From positions 744,001-808,000 of the forward strand of contig NZ_BSSM01000001.1 of NCBI RefSeq assembly GCF_030269125.1: DNA of 64,000 nt, written 5' to 3'. The notes beneath the pieces are model-generated. The model worked only from the letters and a program-made list of their open reading frames with translations. It was not told the DNA's origin and did no database searches. Position 1 is the stretch's first letter. The number at the start of each line of letters is the position of its first letter. Below, one piece after another: positions 11,249 through 21,029 of this stretch. The stretch is from Streptomyces hygroscopicus subsp. hygroscopicus (GTDB lineage: Bacteria > Actinomycetota > Actinomycetes > Streptomycetales > Streptomycetaceae). The translations under genes were made by a program, and so were the position numbers.

Positions 11249-11547
11249 CCTGGGACCCCTCCTCGCGAGACGAACGAACGGGACATGCGGTTTGTTTTTA
11301 ACCCCTTGCATACGATAACTCACCGAATGACAACGGGAGTCCGTATTGCTACCCGTTTGCGGGACACGCGTCACCCGCACCGGCACCCTGACGTCGAACG
11401 AGTGCTCGACACCCGGCGCCGCACCCATGATCGCCACGATACGAGGCCGACCGCCGGCTCCTCAACGGGATCTCACCGCGGGTCGGAAACAGGTCAACTG
11501 GCCTGTCACACAAGGGAGTACGGCCCGTCGCAGTCGGCGGCACACAG
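11249..11547. other. cprB upstream region
   Basis: About 300 bp between the cprB start and the hairpins that follow the secreted-protein gene. It is locally AT-rich at 11285-11345, unlike its surroundings, and there carries the candidate cprB operator and promoter. The remainder shows no gene. Confidence 0.4.
11283..11304 (-). promoter_or_regulatory. Candidate ArpA/CprB-type autoregulatory element
   Basis: The AT-rich stretch begins ACATGCGG, close to the ACATACGG half-site of the consensus bound by ArpA/CprB-type receptors, and ends in a T/A-rich half. A second CATACG half-site occurs at 11309-11314. On the minus strand TTGTCA (11333-11328) and a TATGCA-like hexamer form a plausible cprB promoter overlapping this region. 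The assignment is by similarity to the remembered consensus only. Confidence 0.4.
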
Positions 11548-11629
11548 CAGGGCGGCGCCGCCGCGGTGCTGGGATGCACCGGGACGGCGCCGCCTGGGCG
11601 CTGTGCTCATGACGGCCCGAAGAGGGCCG
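11548..11629 (-). terminator. Tandem hairpins after the secreted-protein gene
   Basis: Two inverted repeats lie directly after the stop of the minus-strand gene at 11639. The near one is CGGCCC-GAAGA-GGGCCG (11613-11629). The far one is long: CAGGGCGGCGCCG (11548-11560) pairs with CGGCGCCGCCTG (11585-11596), and its loop contains a further stem CGGTGC/GCACCG. There is no U-tract, which is usual in Streptomyces. Confidence 0.6.
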
Positions 11630-11638
11630 CTCCGGGGA

Positions 11639-13067
<1,429 letters not shown>

Positions 13068-13760
13068 ATGGCCTCGTCCCCGGACGTCCCGTCCACCGGC
13101 AACACCCCCGAGAACCCGGATGGTTCGCCGTCCGAAGCACCGAGCAGCACAGGCACCACCGCGGCCGAGAGACGGGGCCGCGTCCGGGCCCGCCGCGCCG
13201 CGGTGATGGCGGTGCCCGCCACCCTCGTCGCCGCCGGCCTCGCGGTCCTCACCGCGCAGGGCGCGCTGGGCGTGCAGTTCGCGATCTCCGGCATGCCGTT
13301 CACCGTCGCCGCGAGCCAGCTGGACGGCACCGGCTTCGAGCAGTTCGGCGGCCTGGACAACATGGCCGACGGCAGCCCGAACGCCGGTGACACCGGCGGC
13401 CAGGTGCTCGTCGTCACCTCGGCGATCAAGAAGGCCACGCTCACCAAGCTGTGCCAGAGCGTCGACCTCGGCGGCACCAACCTGCTGATCACCGCCGGCA
13501 ACGGCGCCACCAAGGTCAGCGCGTCCGACCTGACCACCGACTCCACCGAGATGTCGGGTGACGCGTCGTTCAACCACATCGAGATCGGCAACGACGCGAG
13601 CACGCTGACCGAGGCCAACGCCAAGGGCCCGAAGGGCGTCTTCAGCCAGCAGGCCGACAGTGTGCACATCGACAACCTGCGGCAGACCAACTACGCGACC
13701 ACGGCAGGGGTGTTCAAGCTGCCGGGTCTCAAGCTGCGCTTCAGCGACTCGGGTTGCTGA
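13068..13760 (+). CDS. DUF6230 family protein
   Basis: 230-residue membrane-anchored protein. After an acidic, Pro/Ser-rich cytoplasmic start (about 1-35) and a run of Arg (RGRVRARRA), one hydrophobic segment (about 43-65, AVMAVPATLVAAGLAVLTAQG) serves as a signal anchor. The rest is extracytoplasmic and Asn/Thr-rich, with a short hydrophobic start LGVQFAISGMPF typical of DUF6230. The ATG at 13068 is preceded by GGGAG with 5-bp spacing; an in-frame ATG at 13050 is less likely. It is followed directly by the DUF6114 gene, the usual arrangement of these two families in Streptomyces. Function unknown; a role at the developing cell surface is a guess from the neighbours. Confidence 0.8.
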   Translation: MASSPDVPSTGNTPENPDGSPSEAPSSTGTTAAERRGRVRARRAAVMAVPATLVAAGLAVLTAQGALGVQFAISGMPFTVAASQLDGTGFEQFGGLDNMADGSPNAGDTGGQVLVVTSAIKKATLTKLCQSVDLGGTNLLITAGNGATKVSASDLTTDSTEMSGDASFNHIEIGNDASTLTEANAKGPKGVFSQQADSVHIDNLRQTNYATTAGVFKLPGLKLRFSDSGC

Positions 13761-13765
13761 GCGCC

Positions 13766-14203
13766 GTGACGGTAAGTCCACGACGGGGACCCCGGCACGC
13801 CTTCCGGGCCTGGCGGTCCCGCCGGCCGTTCTGGGGCGGGCTGCTGCTCGCCCTGGGCGGGGCCGAGATCCTGCTGTCCGAGAAGGCGTCGCTGAAGGTC
13901 GTGATGCACATCGGCATGCAGGGGCTCGCCGGCTACCTGCTGCCGGCCCTGATGACGCTGCTGGGCCTGCTGGTCCTCTTCAACCCGGCCCAGCGGCTCT
14001 TCTACTCCATCACCGGAGTGCTGCTGTCGCTGGGCACCTGGGTCACCTCCAACCTGGGCGGCTTCTTCATCGGTCTGCTGCTCGGCGTCGTCGGCAGCTG
14101 CCTCGCCTTCGGCTGGCTGCCGGACCAGGAGCCGCGCAGGAGCCGTCGCAAGCGCCGCCAGGCTCGGGCCCTCACCAAGGAGGCCGAGACCACCACGGCA
14201 TGA
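13766..14203 (+). CDS. DUF6114 membrane protein
   Basis: 145-residue membrane protein with about four hydrophobic segments: FWGGLLLALGGAEILL, the VVMHIGMQGLAGYLLPAL region, LLGLLVLF, and the pair ITGVLLSLGTWVTSNL / GGFFIGLLLGVVGSCLAFGWL. The tail is strongly basic (RRSRRKRRQAR). The GTG at 13766, six bases after the DUF6230 stop, is my preferred start; a TTG at 13754 would overlap that gene. The tight spacing implies co-transcription and a joint function with DUF6230 in the cell envelope. I recognise the family but know no biochemical role. Confidence 0.8.
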   Translation: MTVSPRRGPRHAFRAWRSRRPFWGGLLLALGGAEILLSEKASLKVVMHIGMQGLAGYLLPALMTLLGLLVLFNPAQRLFYSITGVLLSLGTWVTSNLGGFFIGLLLGVVGSCLAFGWLPDQEPRRSRRKRRQARALTKEAETTTA

Positions 14204-14222
14204 CGCCCCGGAACTTTCCGGC

Positions 14223-14279
14223 CCCACCGACAGTTTCTACTGTGCTGTAGAAGTTGTCGGTGGGTGCCGTGGGGCACCC
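14223..14279 (+). terminator. Tandem inverted repeats between DUF6114 and terB
   Basis: An 18-bp inverted repeat with two mismatches (14223-14240 against 14247-14264, loop TGTGCT) is followed at once by GGGTGCC/GGCACCC (14262-14279). It could be a terminator for the DUF6230 operon, or a structured leader or operator for terB, whose ribosome site starts 12 bases later. No T-tract follows. Confidence 0.55.
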
Positions 14280-14301
14280 ACCGTGGAGACGAGGAGCGAG
14301 C

Positions 14302-14757
14302 ATGGCCCTGTGGGACCGCCTCAAGGAGTCCGCGTCGCAGATGCAGACCCAGTTGGTGGCGAAGAAGAACGACCTGAAGAGCGGTGCCTTCCGGGACGCG
14401 AGCATGGCCATGTGCGCCCTCGTCGCCGCCGCCGACGGCACCGTCGACCCCTCCGAGCGCCAGCGCGTGGCCCAGCTCATCGCCACGAACGAGGTGCTGC
14501 AGAACTTCCCCGCGGACGACCTGCGCCGCCGCTTCGAGGACAATCTGAACAAGCTCACCACCGACTTCGCCTTCGGCAAGGTGAGCGTCCTCCAGGAGAT
14601 CGCCAAGGCTAGGAAGAAGCAGGCCGAGGCCCGCGCCGTGATCCAGATCGGCATCGTCATCGGCGGCGCCGACGGCGACTTCGACAAGACCGAACAGGCC
14701 ATCGTCCGCGAGGCGTGCTACACGCTGGAGCTGTCGCCGCACGAGTTCGACCTCTGA
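14302..14757 (+). CDS. terB: TerB-family tellurite resistance protein
   Basis: 151-residue cytoplasmic protein of the TerB family. The start WDRLKESASQMQTQLVAKK and the acidic repeat DGTVDPSE and DGDFDKTE, each an Asp-rich metal-binding loop after a helix ending in VAAA or IGGA, are diagnostic of the TerB helical fold. Length equals the family norm. The ATG at 14302 follows GAGGAG. TerB is linked to tellurite resistance and to stress-related ter systems; other ter genes are not present here, so it is an orphan copy. Confidence 0.9.
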   Translation: MALWDRLKESASQMQTQLVAKKNDLKSGAFRDASMAMCALVAAADGTVDPSERQRVAQLIATNEVLQNFPADDLRRRFEDNLNKLTTDFAFGKVSVLQEIAKARKKQAEARAVIQIGIVIGGADGDFDKTEQAIVREACYTLELSPHEFDL

Positions 14758-14810
14758 ACGGGGCGGCACGGGCCGGGGGCAGCGCCGCCTCGGTCACCGC
14801 ACGGGCGTCC

Positions 14811-14832
14811 GCGGCCGGGATTCGTCGGCCGC
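14811..14832. terminator. Candidate bidirectional terminator
   Basis: GCGGCCG (14811-14817) and CGGCCGC (14826-14832) form a perfect 7-bp stem with an 8-base loop, placed between the convergent terB gene and the osmoprotectant binding-protein gene. Confidence 0.4.
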
Positions 14833-14860
14833 GCCCCCCGCGCCTCGCGTACCGCGGGAC

Positions 14861-15781
14861 TCAGTCGAGCCCCGCCGACTTCAGCCATGCCTTCGCCACG
14901 TCCAGCGGGTCCTTGTGCCGGAGCTGGACCTGGGCGTCCAGGTCCAGCAGCGTCGCGGTGTCGAGTCTGGCGGATACGGCGTTGAGCGCGGCGACGCCCT
15001 TCGCGGGGAGGGCGGTCCTGGAGACGACGGGCTGTACGTTCTCGAAGCCGAAGAGGTTCTCGGGGTCCTGGAGGACGACGAACTTCTCCTTGGCGATGGT
15101 GGGATCGGTGCTGAAGATGTCGGCGACCTGGACGTCGTTCTTCTTCAGCGCCGTCTGGGTGAGCGTGCCGCCCGCGTCCAGCGCCTTGAAGGACTTGAAG
15201 TCGAGGCCGTAGACGGACTTGAGGCCCACCAGGCCCTGCTGCCGGGTCTGGAACTCCGGCGAGCCCCCGATCACCAGGTCCTTGGCGACGGCCTTCAGGT
15301 CGGCGGCGCTGGACCGCGTGGTGAGGCGGTACTTCCGCGCGGTCGCCGCGTTGACCGCCAGGGAGTCCTTGTCCTGCGCCGACGAGGCGTCCAGCAGGGT
15401 CAGCTTGGGATCGAGCCTGGCCTTGATGGCCGCCGTGGTCTCCTCGGCGGTCTTCGGCGTCGCCTTGGGATCGAGGTAGGCCAGCAGCGCGCCGTTGTAC
15501 TCGGGCAGGACGGCGAGGGAACCGTTCTTCAGCAGACCGTACGTGGTCTCGCGGCTGCCGATGTTCGGCTTGTACGTGACATCGATGCCCTTCGCCTTGA
15601 GGGCCTCGCCGTAGATGTCGGCGAGCAGATTGCTCTCGGGGAAGTTGTTGGAACCGACGACCACGCCGTCGGACTTGGAGGAGCAGCCCGCCAGCAGGGC
15701 CGTCGCCATCGCGAGCGCGAGTGCGGCCGCCGCGCCCCGGTTCCTCCGTATGGACCTGCTGAGGTGGGTGGTTGAAGTCAC
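14861..15781 (-). CDS. Osmoprotectant/glycine-betaine ABC transporter substrate-binding lipoprotein
   Basis: 306-residue OpuAC/ProX-type binding lipoprotein. The signal peptide ends in the lipobox LLAGC, so Cys is lipidated and the protein sits on the outer face of the membrane. Family features are VGSNNFPESNLLADIYGEALKAKGIDV after the anchor, LPEYNGALLAYL, and the conserved C-terminal segment DLDAQVQLRHKDPLDVAKAWLKS. The GTG at 15781 was chosen; the frame is open for 12 more codons. It is the last gene of a four-gene importer read toward lower coordinates, 125 bp after the second permease. Quaternary amines such as glycine betaine, choline or carnitine are the expected ligands. Confidence 0.92.
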   Translation of the reverse strand: MTSTTHLSRSIRRNRGAAAALALAMATALLAGCSSKSDGVVVGSNNFPESNLLADIYGEALKAKGIDVTYKPNIGSRETTYGLLKNGSLAVLPEYNGALLAYLDPKATPKTAEETTAAIKARLDPKLTLLDASSAQDKDSLAVNAATARKYRLTTRSSAADLKAVAKDLVIGGSPEFQTRQQGLVGLKSVYGLDFKSFKALDAGGTLTQTALKKNDVQVADIFSTDPTIAKEKFVVLQDPENLFGFENVQPVVSRTALPAKGVAALNAVSARLDTATLLDLDAQVQLRHKDPLDVAKAWLKSAGLD

Positions 15782-15906
15782 CACCTGATCCAATCCAGGC
15801 GCTTGACGCCCCGTCAACCGCGCCTCCCGCTCTTGTAACGCATTCTTGACGAAGGCGGCGCGGCCGGTCGGCGCGTCGGAGTGGCCGTGTTCCCGGCCTG
15901 CCGACG

Positions 15907-16575
15907 TCAGGCGCGGGCGCGCACTCCCCGCGACACCGTGAGGCGGAAGGCCGCCCAGAACAGCGCGAGCGTCGACAGGGCGAGCGAGGCGACGAGGGCG
16001 GCGCCGCCCACGACCTTCTCGTAGTCGCGCTGGTAGAGGCCGTCGATGATGTACCGGCCGAGGCCGCCGAGCCCGACGTACGCGGCGATGGTGGCGGTGG
16101 AGATGATCTGGACGGCCGCCGTGCGCAGCCCGGAGAGGATCAGCGGGAGTGCGACCGGCACCTCGACCCGGAACAGCACCCGGGCCTCGGACATCCCCAT
16201 GCCCCGGGCGGCGTCCACCGGGGACGGGTCGAGGGTGCGCACCGCCTCGTAGGTGGTGACCAGGATCGGGGGTACGGCGAGCACCACCAGCGGGATCATC
16301 ACCGGCACCAGCCCCAGCCCGGTCCAGAGGACCATCAGCACCAGCAGCCCGAAGCTGGGCAGCGCCCGCCCGGCGGTCGCGATCAGCGCGAGCGCGTTGC
16401 CGCCGCGGCCGTAGTGCCCGGTGACCAGGCCGACGGGCAGCCCGATCACGGCGGCGAGCAGCAGCGCCGCCAGCGAGTAGGTGACGTGCTCGGCGAGCCG
16501 GGCCGGTATGCCGTCGTAGCCGTGCCAGTGGGCGCCGTCGCCGAAGAAGGCGCGCACGAGGTCGAGTACGTTCAC
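15907..16575 (-). CDS. Osmoprotectant ABC transporter permease
   Basis: 222-residue OpuCB/ProW-type permease with about five to six hydrophobic segments. The coupling-loop signature EAVRTLDPSPVDAARGMGMSEARVLFRVEVPVALPLILSGLRTA is clear. The GTG or ATG start overlaps the stop of the other permease by 4 bp (translational coupling). The N-terminus contains a long periplasmic stretch before the first membrane segment. It forms a heterodimer with the neighbouring permease. Confidence 0.92.
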   Translation of the reverse strand: MNVLDLVRAFFGDGAHWHGYDGIPARLAEHVTYSLAALLLAAVIGLPVGLVTGHYGRGGNALALIATAGRALPSFGLLVLMVLWTGLGLVPVMIPLVVLAVPPILVTTYEAVRTLDPSPVDAARGMGMSEARVLFRVEVPVALPLILSGLRTAAVQIISTATIAAYVGLGGLGRYIIDGLYQRDYEKVVGGAALVASLALSTLALFWAAFRLTVSRGVRARA

Positions 16576-17225
16576 CGGGCGGCGCCCTTCCTCGGCATCC
16601 AGGGGGTCAGCAGGCGGCGGACGAGGACCAGCAGGGCGTCGGCGAGGATGCCCAGCACCGCTGTGGTCAGTACGGAGTTGACGGCGAGGAGGGGCAGGTG
16701 GTAGGTGCTGGCGTCGTAGAGCATGTTGCCCAGGGCGCCCTGGTTGCCGATGAGCATGCCGACGCTGACCAGGGACAGGCTGGAGATGACCGCCACCCTG
16801 AGGCCGGCGATGATCGCCGGGGCGGCGATGGGGAGTTGGACCTGGAGATAGCGGCGCAGCGGGCCGAAGCCCATCGCCTCGGCGGCGGCCAGCGTCTCCC
16901 GCGGCACCGAGCGGACGCCGTCCACGATGCCGGGGACCAGCACCACCAGGCTGTAGACCCCGAGCGGGATCATCACCGTGGTCTCACTCTGCCCGAAGTA
17001 GTCGATGAGGACGACGAAGAAGGCGAGCGAGGGGATGGAGTAGAGCACGGTGGTGAGACCGAGCACGGGCGGGTAGACCCAGCGGAACCGGACGCACAAC
17101 TGGGCGAGCGGCAGCGCGATGACCAGCCCGGCCAGCACCGGGATCAGCGCCTCGCGCAGATGCAGTCCGACGAGGCCGGCATAGCTGTACTGGAGGTCGC
17201 TCGGCAGATCGAAGAAGCCGTTCAT
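16572..17225 (-). CDS. Osmoprotectant ABC transporter permease
   Basis: 217-residue permease of the same family. The coupling-loop region VRSVPRETLAAAEAMGFGPLRRYLQVQLPIAAPAIIAGLRVAVI is conserved, and the segments around it are hydrophobic, giving about five to six membrane passes. It overlaps the ATPase gene by 4 bp upstream and the second permease by 4 bp downstream, so the operon is tightly coupled. Confidence 0.92.
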   Translation of the reverse strand: MNGFFDLPSDLQYSYAGLVGLHLREALIPVLAGLVIALPLAQLCVRFRWVYPPVLGLTTVLYSIPSLAFFVVLIDYFGQSETTVMIPLGVYSLVVLVPGIVDGVRSVPRETLAAAEAMGFGPLRRYLQVQLPIAAPAIIAGLRVAVISSLSLVSVGMLIGNQGALGNMLYDASTYHLPLLAVNSVLTTAVLGILADALLVLVRRLLTPWMPRKGAAR

Positions 17226-18334
17226 CGCACGGCTCCCGCGTCGGCGCCCGCCCGGCCGTGGGCGGCGCGGATCGCGTCCCCGATGACCCGCTGCGACACG
17301 ACACCGAGCGCGCGCCCCTCGCCGTCCACCGCGACCGCCCAGCCGGTCGGTGACAGCACGGCCCCGTCGAGGGCGGAGCGCAGCGAGTCGGTGCCGGGCC
17401 GGAACGGCCGCCCGTGGTCGAGGAGTCGGTCCCGCTCCAGGGGCCGGCCGGGCTCGGCCCAGCCCAGCGGTCTGCCGTCGGCGTCGGTGACCAGGAGGTA
17501 GGGAGCGTCGGCCCCGGCGGCGAGCCGCTCGGCGTCCGCGTCCAGCGGGACGAGCGGCGCGGTCTCCAACGGCAGCCCCGCGGACGGGAAGAAAGACAGC
17601 CTGCGGATGCCGCGGTCCGCGCCGAGGAAGTCCTCCACGAACGCGTCGGCGGGCGCGCTGAGCAGTTCGACGGGCGGGGCGAACTGGGCCAGCCGACCGC
17701 CCTCGCGCAGCACGGCGACCATGGTGCCCAGCTTGACCGCCTCGTCGATGTCATGCGTGACGAAGACGATGGTCTTTCCCAGCTCTGCCTGGATCCGCAG
17801 CAGTTCGTCCTGGAGCCCCTTGCGGACCATGGGGTCGACGGCGGAGAACGGCTCGTCCATCAGGAGCACCGGCGGATCGGCGGCGAGCGCACGGGCCACG
17901 CCGACGCGCTGCTGCTGGCCGCCGGAGAGCTGGTACGGATAGCGCCGCGCGAGCGCGGCGTCGAGGCCGACCCGCTCCATCAGCTCCGCGGCCCGGCCGC
18001 GCGCCCTCTGCTTGCTCCAGCCGAGCAGCCGGGGCACGGTGGCGATGTTGTCGAGGATGGTGCGGTGCTGGAAGAGACCGGCGTTCTGGATGACGTAACC
18101 CATCGACCGCCGCAGGGAGTCGACCGGCTGCCGCCGGATGTCCGCGCCGTCCAGGAAGATGCCGCCCTCGGTGGGCTCCACCATCCGGTTGATCATCCGC
18201 AGGGTCGTCGTCTTGCCGCAGCCGGAGGGCCCGACGAGGACGGTGATCGCGCGGTCCGGTATGTCGAGCGACAGCCGGTCGACCGCGACCGTGCCGTCGT
18301 CGTACCGCTTCGTGACTGCATCTATCCGTATCAA
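17222..18334 (-). CDS. Osmoprotectant ABC transporter ATP-binding protein with CBS-like tail
   Basis: 370-residue OpuCA/ProV-type ATPase, first gene of the importer operon. Walker A is GPSGCGKTT, the signature LSGGQQQRVGVARAL, and Walker B VLLMDEPFSAVDP. After about residue 240 a C-terminal region with two weak CBS-type repeats ends GRALGVVSQRVIGDAIRAAH; in related transporters this part senses ionic strength. The start is uncertain: TTG at 18334 (MIRIDAVTKRYDDG) fits the family, while GTG at 18346 directly abuts a GGAGG. Regulation by osmotic stress is expected from the family, not shown here. Confidence 0.9.
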   Translation of the reverse strand: MIRIDAVTKRYDDGTVAVDRLSLDIPDRAITVLVGPSGCGKTTTLRMINRMVEPTEGGIFLDGADIRRQPVDSLRRSMGYVIQNAGLFQHRTILDNIATVPRLLGWSKQRARGRAAELMERVGLDAALARRYPYQLSGGQQQRVGVARALAADPPVLLMDEPFSAVDPMVRKGLQDELLRIQAELGKTIVFVTHDIDEAVKLGTMVAVLREGGRLAQFAPPVELLSAPADAFVEDFLGADRGIRRLSFFPSAGLPLETAPLVPLDADAERLAAGADAPYLLVTDADGRPLGWAEPGRPLERDRLLDHGRPFRPGTDSLRSALDGAVLSPTGWAVAVDGEGRALGVVSQRVIGDAIRAAHGRAGADAGAVR

Positions 18335-18537
18335 AACGCCGAACACCCTCCGGGTTTGACAGCTGTCCGCCCGCCCACGGCCCCGGTCCACGACACAGGG
18401 GCCGTTGCCGCGAGAGTCTAGACGGCGAACCGGCCTGTGGTCCGGCGGCAGTTGACGGGCGTGTCAGCCCTCAGCGGGGGTTGTCGGCGGACCTCGGCGG
18501 GGTGTCGGTGCCCGTCCGGACGTGCTCTCCCCGGGCG

Positions 18538-18945
18538 TCAGCTCTCCTCCGGCTCCAGCCGCAGCGAGATCGAGTTGATGCAGTACCGCTGGTCGGTCGG
18601 GGTCGGATAGCCCTCGCCCTCGAAGACATGGCCGAGGTGGGAGCCGCAGCGGGCGCAGCGCACCTCGGTGCGGACCATCCCGTGGGAGCGGTCCTCGATC
18701 AGCTCCACGGCGTCCGTGTCCTTCGGGTCGTAGAAGGACGGCCAGCCGCAGTGGGAGGCGAACTTGGTGGCCGAGGTGAACAGCTCGGCCCCGCAGGCGC
18801 GGCAGGAGTAGACGCCCTTGGTCGTGGTGTCCGTGTACTCACCGGTGAACGCGGGCTCGGTTCCGGCCTGGCGGAGCACCGCGTACTCCTTCGGGCTCAG
18901 CTCCGCGCGCCACTGCTCGTCCGGCTTCTCGATGTCGTACGACAT
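18538..18945 (-). CDS. msrB: Peptide-methionine (R)-S-oxide reductase
   Basis: 135-residue cytoplasmic MsrB that reduces methionine-R-sulfoxide in proteins. Two zinc-binding CxxC pairs are visible (CRACGAEL and CARCGSHLGHVF), and the catalytic Cys is in RYCINSISLRL near the C-terminus. Length fits the family. It starts 13 bp after the murC stop, so it is probably co-transcribed with murC, as in other Streptomyces. Confidence 0.96.
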   Translation of the reverse strand: MSYDIEKPDEQWRAELSPKEYAVLRQAGTEPAFTGEYTDTTTKGVYSCRACGAELFTSATKFASHCGWPSFYDPKDTDAVELIEDRSHGMVRTEVRCARCGSHLGHVFEGEGYPTPTDQRYCINSISLRLEPEES

Positions 18946-18958
18946 GGGTTTCAGCCCC

Positions 18959-20350
18959 TTACTGCTGCGACAGGCGGTCCAGGATCAGCGGGCCCAGGTC
19001 GGTCACGTCGCCCGCGCCCATGGTGAGAACGAGATCACCGGGCTTCGCCATTCCCGCGATCACGGCGGGGATCTCCGCCTTGTCGTGCACCGCGGTGACC
19101 CCGGCGCCCGCGGCCCGCGCGGCCTCGATGATCAGCTCGCTGGTCACACCCGGGATCGGGTCCTCGCGGGCCGGGTAGATGTCCAGGACCACCGAGGCGT
19201 CGGCGAGCGCGAGGGCCTGGCCCATCTCCTTGCCCAGCTCCTGGGTGCGGGAGAACAGGTGCGGCTGGAAGACGACGAGGATCCGGGCGTCGCCGGCGGC
19301 GGACCGCATGGCCTCCAGGTCGGCGGTCATCTCGGTGGGGTGGTGGGCGTAGGAGTCGATCACCTGCACCCCGGCTGCCTCGCCCTTGAGCTGGAGGCGC
19401 CGCTTGACCCCCGTGTACGCGGCGAGCGCGGGCGCCAGCTCGGCGGCCGGGACGCCGAGCGCGGCACCGGCGGCGAGCGCGGCGACGGCGTTCAGGGCGT
19501 AGTGGCGGCCGGGCACGGAGACCGCGAAGGTCAGCTCCTCGCCGTCGATCACCACGGTGACCAGGCTCTTCAGGCCCTGCGGCACGATGGCGAGCACCCG
19601 GACGTCGGCATCCGCTGCCTCGCCGTACGTCACCGTCCTCACGGACCCGGCGAGGCGCCGGGTCAGTTCGCGCGCGCCCTCGTGGTCGGCGGAGATCACC
19701 AGGGTGCCGCCGGGCACGATCTTCCCGGCGAAGGTCTCGAAGGACTCGTAGATCTCGTCCATCGAGGCGTAGTTGGCGTGGTGGTCCAGCTCGACGTTGA
19801 GGATGATGGCGACCTCGGGCGCGTACTTGTGGAAGCTGCGGTCCGATTCGTCCGCCTCGGCGACGAAGATGTCGCCCTCGCCGTGCAGCGCGTTGGAGCC
19901 GGGCGCGTCCAGGTCGCCGCCGATGGCGTACGAAGGCTTCAGGCCCAGCTCGCCGAGCGAGACCGCCAGCATCGAGGTGGTGGTGGTCTTGCCGTGCGTA
20001 CCGGCCACGGCGATCGGGCGCAGCCCCGTCATCAGGGCCGCCAGCGCGTCCGAACGGTGCACGACCGGGACGCCCAGCTCGGCGGCGCGGGCCAGCTCGG
20101 GGTTGTCCTGGCGGATCGCCGACGACACGACGACGCAGCTGGCGTCGTCCGCGAGGTGCTCGGCGGCGTGTCCGAGGTGCACGGTGACCCCGAGCGCCCG
20201 CAGCGCCTGCGCGGTCGCGGAGTCCTTGGCGTCGCTGCCTGCCACCTTCGCCCCGCGCTGGGCGAGGATCTTCGCGATCCCCGACATCCCGGCGCCGCCG
20301 ATGCCGATGAAGTGCGGTCGGTCCATGGCGGCAGGAAGGCCGGGTGCCAT
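18959..20350 (-). CDS. murC: UDP-N-acetylmuramate--L-alanine ligase
   Basis: 463-residue Mur ligase that adds L-alanine to UDP-MurNAc, the first amino acid of the peptidoglycan stem. The N-terminal Rossmann motif is HFIGIGGAGMSGIAKIL, the ATP loop GTHGKTTTTSM, and the central HANYASMDEIYESF region and C-terminal YAHHPTEM with FQPHLFSRTQ follow the family order. The ATG at 20350 is preceded by GGGGAGAAACGC. It leads an operon with msrB. It lies apart from the dcw cluster, as is normal in Streptomyces. Confidence 0.97.
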   Translation of the reverse strand: MAPGLPAAMDRPHFIGIGGAGMSGIAKILAQRGAKVAGSDAKDSATAQALRALGVTVHLGHAAEHLADDASCVVVSSAIRQDNPELARAAELGVPVVHRSDALAALMTGLRPIAVAGTHGKTTTTSMLAVSLGELGLKPSYAIGGDLDAPGSNALHGEGDIFVAEADESDRSFHKYAPEVAIILNVELDHHANYASMDEIYESFETFAGKIVPGGTLVISADHEGARELTRRLAGSVRTVTYGEAADADVRVLAIVPQGLKSLVTVVIDGEELTFAVSVPGRHYALNAVAALAAGAALGVPAAELAPALAAYTGVKRRLQLKGEAAGVQVIDSYAHHPTEMTADLEAMRSAAGDARILVVFQPHLFSRTQELGKEMGQALALADASVVLDIYPAREDPIPGVTSELIIEAARAAGAGVTAVHDKAEIPAVIAGMAKPGDLVLTMGAGDVTDLGPLILDRLSQQ

Positions 20351-20426
20351 GCGTTTCTCCCCAGAGACGGTACGAGCTTGAGCGGGTCCTAGCCTATGCG
20401 CTCGGCACCCGCCCCCGGTGAAGCCC

Positions 20427-20900
20427 CTACGCCTTGCTGTGGGAAAACAGCTTCAGCACCGGCACTCCCACCTTGTGCCGCGCCCGCGAGGCCCAGTCCC
20501 GGTGGAAGAACTCCTCCACGTAGTGCGGATCGGTGAGCACGATCACCTCGTCCGCCCCCACCTCCGCCACCATCGCCTTCAGCGCGTCCAGCGGATGGTC
20601 CTCCACCAGCCGCCCCTCCGCCACGCTCCCCGACGCCCGCAGTGCGGTCAGGGACACGTCCAGGGCCTGCCGGCCGACGCTGCGCGCGTCCTCGCCCTCC
20701 GGCGTCTCGTGCTCGCGCACCGCCTCGTCCAGCTCGCCGAGCGCGATGTCGTCGATGGCCCGCAGCAGGCGGTCGGCCTGGTCGCCGCGCGGCTGGAGGA
20801 GCACGTGGAAGGCGACCGGCTCGTCGCCGTGCAACGTGGTGACGAACTCGACGTCCGCGGACGTCAGCGCCTTCTCGATCATCAGAACGCTTGCGAACAC
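20427..20900 (-). CDS. Small conserved actinobacterial protein of unknown function
   Basis: 157-residue soluble protein. It contains an N-terminal region ADVEFVTTLHGDEPVAFHVLLQPRG and a C-terminal alpha/beta part VGADEVIVLTDPHYVEEFFHRDWASRARHKVGVPVLKLFSHSKA that recalls universal-stress or GABA-permease-associated proteins. Databases sometimes label relatives as indole-3-glycerol phosphate synthase, but I see no TrpC barrel or catalytic residues, so I do not accept that name. The GTG at 20900 lies 6 bp after GAGG in an extended GGAGGAGAAGAGG; an internal ATG at 20882 is possible. Conserved beside murC. Function unknown. Confidence 0.7.
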   Translation of the reverse strand: MFASVLMIEKALTSADVEFVTTLHGDEPVAFHVLLQPRGDQADRLLRAIDDIALGELDEAVREHETPEGEDARSVGRQALDVSLTALRASGSVAEGRLVEDHPLDALKAMVAEVGADEVIVLTDPHYVEEFFHRDWASRARHKVGVPVLKLFSHSKA

Positions 20901-21029
20901 CAAACGCCTCTTCTCCTCCGGGGGCCACGGCCAGGCCCTGCGGAAACCATCCTTCCCCATGCCTGCACGGGTACTGCGGGTTTAAGTGTGCCCGCCGAAA
21001 GGCAAGCGGAACGGCAGACTCCGCCGATT

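Noticed and set aside
20427..20900. Indole-3-glycerol phosphate synthase, a name used for relatives of this small protein
   Set aside because: No TrpC barrel, no catalytic Lys/Glu pattern, and too short.
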